64,000 nt of DNA, from assembly GCA_001464715.1 (NCBI GenBank), contig LNDT01000028.1, positions 1 through 64,000 on the forward strand, read 5' to 3'. The notes beneath the pieces were generated by a model. The model had not been told where the DNA came from, searched no databases, and saw only the letters and a program-made list of their open reading frames with translations. Every line of letters begins with the position of its first letter. Within the stretch, counting starts at the first letter, position 1. Source of the stretch: Bdellovibrionales bacterium Ga0074137. GTDB lineage: Bacteria; Bdellovibrionota; Bdellovibrionia; Bdellovibrionales; JAMPXM01. Shown here one piece after another: positions 52,489 through 61,337 of the stretch. A program made the position numbers and the translations under genes.

Positions 52489-54363
52489 CTATTTAGTGTC
52501 GCGAATCGCTTTCACTTGAGTCTTAAAAACATTTTTAGCTTTGCGCACAAGTGGATCTTGCTCCACGGCCGCTTCAATCGATTGAGTTTTCACGACTTTC
52601 GCGCGTTCTTCTTTCGCTTTCGGAGTCATGTTCTCGGCCGACGCTTCCGCAGGCTTGATTTCAACCTTCATACGCTTTTGCCAAACAGTCTCGATGAATT
52701 GTTCAATTCTTCGAATATTGTCGGCGTCTTTCAACTTATCGATAACGAAGGCCACTTTTTTCGGAACACCGATGATCAGCTTCTCATCGGACTTCTCGAC
52801 GACATGAGTGTTTTCAAGCATGGCGCCTAAGAGGCCATTCGACTTCCTGACCATATAGACAAAGTGCAGCCACGGATCTTGCGACCGCGAAGGCTCAGGG
52901 CGCTCGTCGCGCTCGCTGTCCTCTCGTCCGTCGCCAGGGCCGCCATTGGTGGGCGCTAGCGGTGGAAGAGCTGTAACGACCGATTTTGTTTCTTTCGCGG
53001 CGGCAGTGCCCATAACTTTCGGGGCCCCCGGTTTTACAGAACGAGTGAACGAATCGACCGTGTACTTTGGGGCTTCGACCGAGGCGGGTTCGGGCGAAGC
53101 GGGTTCGGGGGGACTTGCGAATGTGGGCGGGGTCGGTGCTTTTTTCGGAGCGGGCTGGGAGCTCGGAGCCGGTGTCGTTGTCGGAACTGATCGGCTCGAC
53201 ATCGCTGCGGCGGATGGTTTTACTCCAGCAAAAAATTCTCTGACGGAAACCATCGATGGCGATGCCGCGATTCGAAGCAGTGTCATTTCAAGAACGAGAC
53301 GCGGGTCCGTCGATCTCAAAAGATCGTTCACACCTTTCAGCATCATATCAAACAGCGTGTGAAGATCCTCTTCCGATGTCGCCATCGCGAGTTCGCGCAG
53401 CGCCTGGATCTCGCTGTCGGGCAAATCGACGACGCGTGCAGGATCGGCGACACAAAGACGAATCATCAAAGCATTTCGGATTTCCTCGAGCAGATCTTGC
53501 GCGAAGATTTTGGGATCGACCCCGCTGCGATTCACTTTCTCAACAAGGCCCATCGCCATGGCGGCGTCTCGAGTGATCAATGATGTCACACCATCAATGA
53601 CCAGTTGGCGATCCGTGAGTCCCAGAACTTCAATCACTTTTTCAAGAGTGATTTCCTTTTTCGAAAAAGTAATGACTTGATCGAGCAGACTTTGGCTGTC
53701 GCGCATCGAACCATCGGCCTGGCGCGCGAGTGACCAAAGTGCCTCTTGATGTGTCGTCACGCCCTCAGCATCACAAATTTTTTTCAGATGATCGGCGATC
53801 TGGCGTGAAGGTATTCTTCTGAAATCAAAACGCTGGCAACGCGAGAGAATCGTATTCGGAATTTTTTGAGCTTCTGTCGTCGCCAGAACAAAAACGACGT
53901 GCGGAGGTGGCTCTTCAAGAGTTTTTAGCAGCGCATTGAACGCCGCTGTCGAGAGCATGTGAACTTCATCGATAATGTAGATCTTGTAGCGGCCTGATGA
54001 GGGCATGTAGCCGACGCTGTCTCTGAGTTCGCGAATGGCGTCGACACCGTTGTTGGAAGCTCCGTCGATCTCAACGACATCAATCGCGCGCGACGAAGCG
54101 ATATCCACACAGTCGCGACAAACTCCGCATGGAACATAATCTTTCGAGCCGGTTCCATCCGGGCCATTACATCGCATTGATTTCGCGAGAATTCTTGCGG
54201 CAGAAGTTTTTCCTGTTCCGCGCACGCCTGTGAATAGCAGGGCTTGAGGCAAGCGATCGCCGCGAAGTGCGTTGAGCAGTGTCGTTGAGATGTGATCTTG
54301 TCCGATCAAATCTTGAAACGACTGCGGTCGCCATTTGCGTGCGATCACTTGGTACTGAGCCAT
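52489..54363 (-). CDS. dnaX: DNA polymerase III tau/gamma subunit
   Basis: 624 residues. The AAA+ clamp-loader core has Walker A TGVRGTGKTSAARILAK (near residue 45), a zinc module (CGVCRDCVDIASSRAIDVVE), Walker B IIDEVHMLSTAAFNALLK, and the SRC finger LSRCQRFDFRRI. Residues about 390-490 are Pro/Ala-rich linker, followed by a C-terminal tau-type domain (WLHFVYMVRKSNGLLGAML). I see no evident slippery heptamer for a gamma frameshift, but did not search systematically. It lies right after the SRP RNA gene. Confidence 0.95.
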   Translation of the reverse strand: MAQYQVIARKWRPQSFQDLIGQDHISTTLLNALRGDRLPQALLFTGVRGTGKTSAARILAKSMRCNGPDGTGSKDYVPCGVCRDCVDIASSRAIDVVEIDGASNNGVDAIRELRDSVGYMPSSGRYKIYIIDEVHMLSTAAFNALLKTLEEPPPHVVFVLATTEAQKIPNTILSRCQRFDFRRIPSRQIADHLKKICDAEGVTTHQEALWSLARQADGSMRDSQSLLDQVITFSKKEITLEKVIEVLGLTDRQLVIDGVTSLITRDAAMAMGLVEKVNRSGVDPKIFAQDLLEEIRNALMIRLCVADPARVVDLPDSEIQALRELAMATSEEDLHTLFDMMLKGVNDLLRSTDPRLVLEMTLLRIAASPSMVSVREFFAGVKPSAAAMSSRSVPTTTPAPSSQPAPKKAPTPPTFASPPEPASPEPASVEAPKYTVDSFTRSVKPGAPKVMGTAAAKETKSVVTALPPLAPTNGGPGDGREDSERDERPEPSRSQDPWLHFVYMVRKSNGLLGAMLENTHVVEKSDEKLIIGVPKKVAFVIDKLKDADNIRRIEQFIETVWQKRMKVEIKPAEASAENMTPKAKEERAKVVKTQSIEAAVEQDPLVRKAKNVFKTQVKAIRDTK

Positions 54364-54376
54364 TCGCTCCTCGGGT

Positions 54377-54395
54377 CGACGCTCTTTGAACGTCG
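54377..54395 (-). repeat. Hairpin in dnaX leader
   Basis: CGACGCTC and GAACGTCG pair (one G-T wobble) around TTT, about 15 bases upstream of the dnaX start on the minus strand and just after the SRP RNA. It may be a processing or weak terminator structure. Confidence 0.4.
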
Positions 54396-54407
54396 GGTTT
54401 TAAATGG

Positions 54408-54504
54408 TGACCGGGCACCCCACATCACACATCGCCGCCGGTACCGTTGCTTCCTTTCGGATCTGGCGGGGTTCGCGGTAGCTCCGTTGTGCGGGACCCG
54501 GCCG
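54408..54504 (-). ncRNA. ffs: Signal recognition particle RNA (4.5S type)
   Basis: On the minus strand a long imperfect hairpin: CCGGG...CCCGG ends flank an apical loop with CAGATCCGAAAGGAAGCA, the conserved SRP RNA tetraloop and GGAAGCA internal loop that binds Ffh. Ends are estimated from the outer pairing, not from transcripts. Its position directly upstream of dnaX matches many bacteria. The region 54505-54742 upstream shows no gene. Confidence 0.9.
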
Positions 54505-54742
54505 CAAAAACTCTCACTTTTTTTACGAAGTCAGAGGCGCGACAGTAGCACTGCGTAGGGGGTTGGCGGTACCCGCGAAAAGTGACATGCCCGGCGCGTC
54601 ATCCGCATCAGCGTGGGAAAACCGGCTCGAATGCAATCTGCGGTTTCGGTGGAAAACTTCGGCCCAACGACCACTTAACGCGAAGTGTCTTTGTCCATAT
54701 TGCGTTGTGATTGGGTCAAGATGTCTCGGTTATGTGGTCGAA
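54505..54742. other. Region between srkA-like gene and SRP RNA without a gene
   Basis: About 240 bases. It should hold the ffs promoter on the minus strand, where TTGACC occurs near 54711-54716, but I see no -10 at a normal distance. A short run of T/A is at 54515-54525. No tRNA, ORF or repeat is seen. Confidence 0.3.
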
Positions 54743-55756
54743 CTACAGCCCAGCTGCAATCTGTTCGATTCGGAGGCACTCGCTGGCCCACCAGTTGTAG
54801 CTGTGGAAATCGGGGAAAAGGCTGGGGAAAAACGGATCTTCCCAGCGCGCCGCGATCCAGCCCGAGTAGTGAAGAATTCTTAAACCGCGCAAGGCTTCAA
54901 GCAAATGCAAGTTGTCGGGAAGGGCGCGCAGCTCCTCGTAGCCCGACAAAAGGGCGCCCAGTTCTATTTTTGCCTGGTCGTCGTGATCGCTCGCGCCAGA
55001 GAGAAGCATGAAAAAATCTTGAACGGGCGGTCCGTTACAGGCGTCGTCAAAGTCGACGAAAAAGAAACTGTCGGTTGCGACTCCACGTTCGTCTCGCGTC
55101 GACGACTGAAGTAAGTTTCCTTTGTGGCAATCACCGTGAATACGAATGTTGTCGCGCGGATCAAGCTCGTCATTGAGGTAATCCAAAATATTTTCCGCAG
55201 CATCGCGGTAGCGATTCCACATTTCGGGGTACACGATTTGTTCAAGCCGATCGAGGGCATTGTAACCGTAAGTTTCCGCATCCAAGGTGAGTCGGTGTTT
55301 TGCTGGCCGCCGCGCTCCGACATTGTGAATACGAGCCAAAAGCCTTCCAACTTGCTCCAGTTCCCCTTTGAGAAACTCTTGCGGCATGCGGCCGGCCGTT
55401 TTTGGAAACAGCGTTGTCGGAAAGCCGTCATAAAGAAAAACGGTTTCGTCTTGAGTGCGAAACGGAGCGACGGCCGAAATACCTTCATTTTTTAGATCAA
55501 GTAAGAAGTCGTGTTCGTCTTGAATTGCGTCCAGAGACCAGCGTCCAGGGCGATAGAATTTCGCGATGATGGCAGGGCGCGCACCCGCAGAGGGACCAAC
55601 GAGTTCGTGTGGTTCGACTTTGATGTCGAAGACGCGATTTTCGTAGCTGTTGAGCTGAGTGACTTCTCCTGTTGGCACGAACCCGCTACTTTCGACGGCA
55701 CTCAAGATCAAATCGGGGGTGAGATCATCGAAAACGGATCTTTTGCTCGTCGTCAT
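54743..55756 (-). CDS. SrkA/YihE-type stress response kinase
   Basis: 337 residues of the APH-like kinase family. SrkA motifs: LNSYENRVFDIKVE, IAKFYRPGRWSLDAIQDEHD, catalytic IHGDCHKGNLLQ and the metal-binding VDFDDACNGPPVQDFFMLLSG. In E. coli SrkA protects against stress-induced death. It is followed on the minus strand by the SRP RNA and is divergent from the YgjP-like gene (48 bases apart). Confidence 0.88.
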   Translation of the reverse strand: MTTSKRSVFDDLTPDLILSAVESSGFVPTGEVTQLNSYENRVFDIKVEPHELVGPSAGARPAIIAKFYRPGRWSLDAIQDEHDFLLDLKNEGISAVAPFRTQDETVFLYDGFPTTLFPKTAGRMPQEFLKGELEQVGRLLARIHNVGARRPAKHRLTLDAETYGYNALDRLEQIVYPEMWNRYRDAAENILDYLNDELDPRDNIRIHGDCHKGNLLQSSTRDERGVATDSFFFVDFDDACNGPPVQDFFMLLSGASDHDDQAKIELGALLSGYEELRALPDNLHLLEALRGLRILHYSGWIAARWEDPFFPSLFPDFHSYNWWASECLRIEQIAAGL

Positions 55757-55804
55757 GCCTTCGTCTACTCGCTTTCGGCGTCACCGTGAAGTACCAATAA
55801 ACAG

Positions 55805-56563
55805 GTGAAGCTTGAGAGTTTGCAACTCCAGATTGGATCGTTCGACGTGACGCTTGAGCGGCGAGCTCCGCGCCTGGTTTTTGGGCGGCGACGTCGCGAA
55901 GGTTTGCGACTCACGGTCGCGCGCGACGGATCGCTGAAAGTCGCCGCACCACTTCGGGCGCCACTCAAGCTGATTGAGGAATTTGTTTTGTCGCACGCGG
56001 ACTGGATCGCCGTCGAAAAAGAAAAGGCTCGGTTAAGAGCTGAACAAAATCCGGTAAAGTGTTTTGTCGCCGGGGAAAAATTTCGATTGTTCGGTCTAGA
56101 GCGAGAACTAATTTTTGAGCCAATCGATCCTAGGGCGCGCCCCCGTGTTGAGCTGGTTGAAAACTACATCGTTGTCTATCGATCAGCGAACGAATCGCAG
56201 GGAGACTCCACAAGGGCTTTAATTGCGAAGTTCTACGATCGTCAGGCAAGACTGCATCTTCCCGAGCGGGTCGAGCACTTCGTGCGCGCCATGCAAGTAA
56301 AACCATCGGGGCTTTCCTTTCGCTGTCAGAAAACGCGGTGGGGAAGTTGTTCGAACCAGGGGCACATCAGCCTCAATTGGAAAATCGTTTTTGCACCAGA
56401 AAAGGTCATTGATTATCTCGTGGTCCACGAGCTGTCCCACTTAGTGCACGCGAATCATTCGGCCGACTTCTGGTCGATGGTTAAAAAACATGATCCCGAC
56501 TACCTATCGCACCGGCGATGGCTTCGGGATCATCAATCAGAGACCGAGTTTTTGGATCGTTAG
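55805..56563 (+). CDS. YgjP-like M48-family metallopeptidase (DUF45)
   Basis: A 252-residue single-domain protein beginning at GTG 55805. The family pattern is complete: RCQKTRWGSCSNQGHISLNW, the zinc motif VVHELSHLVHANHSADFW (HExxH), and HDPDYLSHRRWL. The N-terminal part has FGRRRREGLRLTVARDG and the HADWI segment typical of YgjP. Not a secreted protein; function in the family is unclear. Confidence 0.88.
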   Translation: MKLESLQLQIGSFDVTLERRAPRLVFGRRRREGLRLTVARDGSLKVAAPLRAPLKLIEEFVLSHADWIAVEKEKARLRAEQNPVKCFVAGEKFRLFGLERELIFEPIDPRARPRVELVENYIVVYRSANESQGDSTRALIAKFYDRQARLHLPERVEHFVRAMQVKPSGLSFRCQKTRWGSCSNQGHISLNWKIVFAPEKVIDYLVVHELSHLVHANHSADFWSMVKKHDPDYLSHRRWLRDHQSETEFLDR

Positions 56564-56585
56564 ATTGCCGTCGGAGCGTTTTTCA

Positions 56586-56828
56586 CTACTGAATAACGCC
56601 ACGATCTTTTGCGCGTGCGTAGAGAATGAAAAGGCCACAGGCCATCAGAGTGAGGCTAAAGTACTTCCCAACAGGGATACCTTTTTGTGTGAAATAGACG
56701 GCGGCACCAAAGCCGCAAACGGCCAGAACGAACGGCTTTAGTTCGTAGGCGAGGCTCTCGAGGATCTCTCCGCGAGAGTATTGTTTTTTAATTGTGCGCA
56801 CTCGTGGTGTCTGTTTCGTTGAAGCCAT
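56586..56828 (-). CDS. Small membrane protein
   Basis: 80 residues with two hydrophobic segments (about 32-48, LKPFVLAVCGFGAAVYFT; and about 56-70, YFSLTLMACGLFILY) after a basic N-terminus (TPRVRTIKKQYSRG). GGGGG lies just before the ATG at 56828. It ends 22 bases from the convergent YgjP-like stop. No homologue is recognised. Confidence 0.6.
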   Translation of the reverse strand: MASTKQTPRVRTIKKQYSRGEILESLAYELKPFVLAVCGFGAAVYFTQKGIPVGKYFSLTLMACGLFILYARAKDRGVIQ

Positions 56829-57234
56829 GTGGTCCCCCTGCTTTCGTCTTAATTCTAAGTGTAGATTCTGCTGACACAACGGACCACATTCGCAGACCAC
56901 ACTTGTAAACTTCAATCAGTCTATCTCGTCGCTTTGACGAGGGAAACAGTCGGCCTTCAAAATTCGGTCGAGGGCGATGCGAAAGTGATTTTCGCTGTCT
57001 GATATTTTGACAGGTGTTCATTCGCTAACATGTCGACGGCCCTCTATTTGGCGCACACGTTTTTCTACCGCCAACGTGGCGGCAAAATTAGTTTATCAAA
57101 ATGAGTCACTGAGAAGCTTCCAGGTGACGCTCAAGGGCACTTTTTAGAGCTCATTTTGAAAGTATTGCCTCTAGAGCTTGGTCTCAGCTTTGTAACCTAC
57201 GGCTCCGTGGTCTTTAGTGACTCGGAGGTTTTTT
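56829..57234. other. Intergenic region upstream of the 57235 lipoprotein
   Basis: About 400 bases between divergent genes. Just before the start at 57235, CTCCG (57203-57207) can pair with CGGAG (57223-57227), whose GGAGG is the ribosome binding site of the lipoprotein. No gene, tRNA or convincing promoter is seen. Confidence 0.35.
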
Positions 57235-58671
57235 ATGACGTCGATCAATCTGGTGCGCTCAAAAACTAGTTCTTCGCGAAGAAGTGTACCGCGTCTTTAT
57301 GTTCAGGCGGTATTCGCTCTGGCGGCAGCACTTGCACTGTCGACGTCGGCGTGCGGGAAAAAAGAAGACGGTGCGCAGCCCGTCGCAGGATCGACCGTGA
57401 CAGCTCCATCGAGCACGAACACGGCCACAGTTGGAACAGTTGCAGGTACAGGTAAATCAGAGCTCGACACGTCGTCGGGAGTTTCTTCGTCGGAAAAAGA
57501 AGTTCGAGGTGAAGGCCCGTCGACACAGACTCTGGGCACTGAAGGTGAACCGGATCCATTGGCGGCAAAGCCTGCGGCACCGGCCCGCGAACTCGAACTT
57601 GAATCGGTTGTCTATTATGATCCCAATGGTTTGACGCCGGATCAGATTTTCGCAAAAAAGTCAGCGGTCGATCAGGCCGGTGCGTTTCTTGGTGAAGCTG
57701 TTCGAAGCGATATCAACGCTGGAAATGGTTCGCCTCTCTTTTATACGGGCGCAGGCGAAGATACTTTGCGCGAGCACCTCTATACACTCGTGAATCAGCG
57801 CGCGGCGATGCTTGATGAGGCGACTCGTGCGGGCGACAAGCGTTTGGCTCAGACCATTCAGCTTTCTGATTTTAATGTCGACTGGTCTCGCCGGACGGCG
57901 GAACTGAACTTTTCGCTCGAGCGCATCGGATCGCAGGGTCGAATGGTGAAGTCTCATGTAAAAATTGAAGGCGGTATCGACAACCTCAATCGATTTGAAG
58001 TTGGTTCGTTGAACCGAAAGCCGTTCATCAAAGCCTTGGTCGCGTGCATGGATATCTCGGGCGGATGCAAGACGGTCCACATTCGGGTCCAGGACGCATC
58101 GTCCGGCCAAATCGAGACAGCACATCTGATCGCTCGTCATACAAACGCCACACTCTTTATCCGTGGTAATGCTCCGGGTGTTGCGAAGAATGCCGAGTAC
58201 GATCGTCTGATGGGAATTCTTTTAAACACCGTGAATGCTCCTGCGGGACAGAATGTTGTTGAGCAGCTGACGCTGACGACGTCTGAAACTATTGGTGGCG
58301 CATCGAACTTCGCGGCGCGAATGAAGATGCGTCTGCAAGATATTTACGGCCGAACTGGCGGCGATACTTTCGAAGTCACAGGTCCATTGGCAAAGCCGAT
58401 GGGTAGCGACGAAGTGAATGTTGCCGTGAACGTGACACCCGCTTTGACTGTGATCAATGGCCAGCTTGTTCCAACGACGGCGATTGGAACTGAAGGCCGC
58501 ATCGTTGATGTTGTTCGCGACGCGCGATTGATTCGAAACGATGGACGCGGAAATCTTGAGATTGAACTCACTATTCGAAGTGCAGCGATCGGTGCGACCG
58601 TTGATCGTATCCTGCTCACAGTGGCTCGAATCCACACGCCGACAAGCTCTGTTCGAATCCCGATGCAGTAG
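57235..58671 (+). CDS. Lipoprotein preceding a TIGR02147 regulator
   Basis: 478 residues from ATG 57235 (GGAGG upstream). The N-terminus has a long Arg/Ser-rich tail, then AVFALAAALALSTSACGKK, a lipobox (SAC). A Thr/Ser/Ala-rich linker follows. The folded part has LESVVYYDPNGLTPDQIFAK, DFNVDWSRRTAELNFSLERI, LVACMDISGGCKTVHIRVQD and a beta-rich tail. No enzyme motif is seen. It is followed 109 bases downstream by the third TIGR02147-type gene. Function unknown. Confidence 0.72.
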   Translation: MTSINLVRSKTSSSRRSVPRLYVQAVFALAAALALSTSACGKKEDGAQPVAGSTVTAPSSTNTATVGTVAGTGKSELDTSSGVSSSEKEVRGEGPSTQTLGTEGEPDPLAAKPAAPARELELESVVYYDPNGLTPDQIFAKKSAVDQAGAFLGEAVRSDINAGNGSPLFYTGAGEDTLREHLYTLVNQRAAMLDEATRAGDKRLAQTIQLSDFNVDWSRRTAELNFSLERIGSQGRMVKSHVKIEGGIDNLNRFEVGSLNRKPFIKALVACMDISGGCKTVHIRVQDASSGQIETAHLIARHTNATLFIRGNAPGVAKNAEYDRLMGILLNTVNAPAGQNVVEQLTLTTSETIGGASNFAARMKMRLQDIYGRTGGDTFEVTGPLAKPMGSDEVNVAVNVTPALTVINGQLVPTTAIGTEGRIVDVVRDARLIRNDGRGNLEIELTIRSAAIGATVDRILLTVARIHTPTSSVRIPMQ

Positions 58672-58780
58672 GTCATCTCTCGCAGTGAGGACAAAAAAGT
58701 AAACTTACTGGTCAGCGCGTCGCTTCCAAGTGCGCGCTGACTCTTGTTTTCTTCGAGACTCGGTGGAAGCCTTTCTTTTA

Positions 58781-59851
58781 ATGGCAAACATCGACCTGGA
58801 AAATACCGCATCGGAAACTATCGAAACTCAGACTGAAATTAGCAGCGAGCTGACTCAAGGTTCTGCGCTTGAGGCGGTCAGTGAACCTGTCGCGGCTTCG
58901 ATCGAAATGCCTTCGGTTGAAAATGCTCGTCGTCTGCGTTTCGAAGGGACTCGTACGCCTGCGGGGGCGCCGACGCTTCCAGCGCTGGGCGACTATACGG
59001 ACTTCCGGCAGTTCTTAAAAGACATCTATGCCCATCGGCGCATCACCGAGAGTACGGGCGTCCGCTCGTATTCGTATTCGGCGTTCTCGGCCGCGGCCGA
59101 CATTAAATCACCGAATTATTTGAAGTTGATTATCGAAGGCCGCAGAAATCTTTCTGATGATATGATTCTTCGGTTTGCAAAAGCCCTCCGCCTGCAAAAA
59201 TCCGAGACGGAAGAATTCCGCGCGTTGGTTCACTACGGCCAGGCGACCGAGCCCATTCAGCGAAACCAGTACCTTAAAGAGCTTGCGGACATTCGTGCGC
59301 GTCGCGCGTTCGCGACGGGTGAACTGAGCCCCCAGGCGTGGGAGAAGGTTCCCAGCTGGATGGGTTGGGTGCTTTATGCTATGACGGATCAACAGGGCGT
59401 CAGCTTCGATCCCAGCGAGCTCTATCGCTTGATGCGTGCGAAGACGTCTCCGGAAGATGTTCGAAATGAATTGAATCGCCTGGTGGTCAATGGCGATCTC
59501 AAAAGTGAAACTTCGGCAGACGGTTTCGTTTCGGTTTCAAAAGCTCGAGACCTCATCGACTCTCCTCAGGAGCTTCCGGTTGAAATGATTCGAAAGCTTC
59601 AGGCCGAGCTCATCTACCTAGGTATTGAGTCCCTCTTCCGGGATTCGCCGAAAGAGCGTGAGTTCGGCGCGATGACGATTGCGATGACTCAAAGCGAGTT
59701 TGAACAAGTTCGATTTGAACTTCGCCAAATGCGAAAGCGGATTCAAAAAGATCTAAAAATGAAGCGTGAAGCGGGTCCTGGCGAGCGTGTTTATCAAATG
59801 AACGTACAGCTTTTCCCGGTGACCGATAAATCGGAAGGGGGCCTCGCATGA
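58781..59851 (+). CDS. TIGR02147-type regulator (copy 3)
   Basis: 356 residues, longer than copies 1 and 2 by an acidic N-terminal extension of about 70 residues (SETIETQTEISSEL). The family core starts at DYTDFRQFLKDIYAHRR, then the HTH-like YSAFSAAADIKSPNYLKLII and LSDDMILRFAKALRLQKSE. It closes with ERVYQMNVQLFPVTDK, the family C-terminus. The ATG at 58781 lacks a good ribosome binding site; an upstream GTG at 58763 is possible. Its stop overlaps the GST gene (ATGA). Confidence 0.85.
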   Translation: MANIDLENTASETIETQTEISSELTQGSALEAVSEPVAASIEMPSVENARRLRFEGTRTPAGAPTLPALGDYTDFRQFLKDIYAHRRITESTGVRSYSYSAFSAAADIKSPNYLKLIIEGRRNLSDDMILRFAKALRLQKSETEEFRALVHYGQATEPIQRNQYLKELADIRARRAFATGELSPQAWEKVPSWMGWVLYAMTDQQGVSFDPSELYRLMRAKTSPEDVRNELNRLVVNGDLKSETSADGFVSVSKARDLIDSPQELPVEMIRKLQAELIYLGIESLFRDSPKEREFGAMTIAMTQSEFEQVRFELRQMRKRIQKDLKMKREAGPGERVYQMNVQLFPVTDKSEGGLA

Positions 59852-60477
59852 TTCTCTATTACACGCCTGGAACGTGTTCTTTTGCTCCGCACATTCTCTT
59901 AAATGAGCTCGGTTTCGATTTTAAGATTTTAAAAGTCGATCCGAAGACAAAAAAAGTCGAAGACGGATCGGATTTTTATTCGGTCAGCTCGAATGGTTAC
60001 GTACCGGCGCTGAAGTTGGATGACGGGACTATTCTCACCGAAGGTGTTGCGATCATGCAGTACTTGGCAGATCTCAAGCCCGAGACAGGGTTGGCTCCGA
60101 AGCTTGGCTCGATGGAGCGCTATCAGTTGATGTCGATGATGAACTTCATCACTTCGGAACTCCACAAGGCCTTTGGTCCCCTCTTCGCATTGGATCGCAT
60201 GGTGCAAAATCCAGAGGGTGCTGCGCAGTTGAAGAAGTTTACGAAGGACAATTTGGAACGGCGGTTCGAGTTTGTGGCGAAGATTCTTTCGGAAAAGACA
60301 TTTATGATGGGCGATAAAATGACGATTGCCGACGTCTATCTTGTGACCGTACTCCGTTGGACTCGTTATGTCGGGATGTCTCTTGATGCTTGGCCTGCAA
60401 TCACAGGATTCATGGGTCGCATGCACGACCGCGCATCGGTTCAAAAAGCGATCAAAGCCGAAGGCCTTAAAGGCTAA
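59848..60477 (+). CDS. Glutathione S-transferase, beta-class-like
   Basis: 209 residues. Thioredoxin-fold N-terminus with YTPGTCSFAPHILLNELGF (catalytic Cys in GTCS), GYVPALKLDDGTILTEGVAI binding glutathione, and a helical C-terminal domain with ELHKAFGPLFALDR. It matches beta-class bacterial GST. It overlaps the TIGR02147 gene. gshA at 25957 shows that the organism makes the substrate, at least up to gamma-glutamylcysteine. Confidence 0.9.
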   Translation: MILYYTPGTCSFAPHILLNELGFDFKILKVDPKTKKVEDGSDFYSVSSNGYVPALKLDDGTILTEGVAIMQYLADLKPETGLAPKLGSMERYQLMSMMNFITSELHKAFGPLFALDRMVQNPEGAAQLKKFTKDNLERRFEFVAKILSEKTFMMGDKMTIADVYLVTVLRWTRYVGMSLDAWPAITGFMGRMHDRASVQKAIKAEGLKG

Positions 60478-60492
60478 AAAAATTGCGGGACG

Positions 60493-60511
60493 GACCTTGT
60501 CTATCAAGGTC
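60493..60511 (+). terminator. Hairpin after the GST gene
   Basis: GACCTTG and CAAGGTC pair around TCTAT, 16 bases after the stop. No T-run follows, so it is only a candidate terminator. Confidence 0.45.
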
Positions 60512-61337
60512 GATCGCTGCTTGTCGGGGGGCGACACATCACGATCTTCGCTGTCCTTCGCTTCGATTCCTTGGCGGTCTCCGGGAGAACTCACATTCAA
60601 ACCGTTGATTGCAAATTCGGATCTCGGGGGGAGGGGTCCAGAATCCGCCAAAATTTCGAAACTTCTACTGACGCTACTAACAGCTCGCGTCCCGCACCCT
60701 TTAAGAGGAGCAACCCCGAGGCCACAAGTTGGTGGGCGGGGCTCCATTTTCTGAAATGCGATGTTTGGAAATGAGCTGTGAATAAGGCTTTGATGGCGAG
60801 AGTGTACCTGAAGTCCTTTCATGGATCGTCTTTAGAGCAGACATTTTCGGGGCAAATCGCGGAGAGGCGTTGTCGGCTTAAAAGTGCCGAGAAACGGCGA
60901 TTGGGGCACTTCTGAGTACAATTTCCGTCACTGTCGGCCCCGGGTGCGGGACTCCGCCAGCGGAGTCGACGGCGACGGAATGAATTCTACGTCTCTCGAG
61001 CTTTCGACTATTTTTGTGGAGACTTCGTCGGTGCACCTCTAGCTAATGTTCTCCGACCAAATTGGAACGAAAAAAGTTTCGGCGCATCACGAAACCGATT
61101 GACGATACTTTTGTTTAGTTTTTCGAGTCTCGATTCAGTTCCGATGCTTCGCTCGTGGCATCACTCCTTTGCTCACACCACGTCCGCTGCTGAATGCAAT
61201 TGTCATAAGCCATTCCGCGGCCTTCGCTTCAGTCGAGCTTGCCAGCCTAAGGCGGTGAGCGATGAAATTTTCGAAATTAAAACCGATGTTATTTTGAAAT
61301 CGCTGAAACGGAAATCAATACGAAAGGAAACCCTGCG
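60512..61337. other. Gene-poor region with strong hairpins
   Basis: About 825 bases without a supportable protein gene. It includes GACTCCG-CCAG-CGGAGTC (60950-60967), flanked by TTCCGTC (60923-60929) and GACGGAA (60974-60980), a nested stem. The ORFs here are open in several frames but show no ribosome binding sites or domain-like sequence. I found no tmRNA, RNase P RNA or 6S RNA signature. It may hold a small RNA or be decayed sequence. Confidence 0.4.
60923..60980. repeat. Nested stem, possible small RNA or regulatory hairpin
   Basis: A 7-bp outer stem (TTCCGTC with GACGGAA) encloses a 7-bp hairpin (GACTCCG, loop CCAG, CGGAGTC) at 60950-60967. Confidence 0.5.

Noticed and set aside
60478-60760. 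6S RNA, tmRNA or RNase P RNA
   Set aside because: None of the conserved cores (tmRNA tag and TPsiC end, RNase P P4 motif, 6S bubble) could be found on either strand.
60571-60774. Short frame in the structured gap
   Set aside because: No ribosome binding site and no recognisable protein features.
59929-60822. A 297-residue minus-strand frame across the GST gene and into the gap
   Set aside because: Two thirds is antisense to a well-supported GST gene; the remainder has no domain-like sequence.
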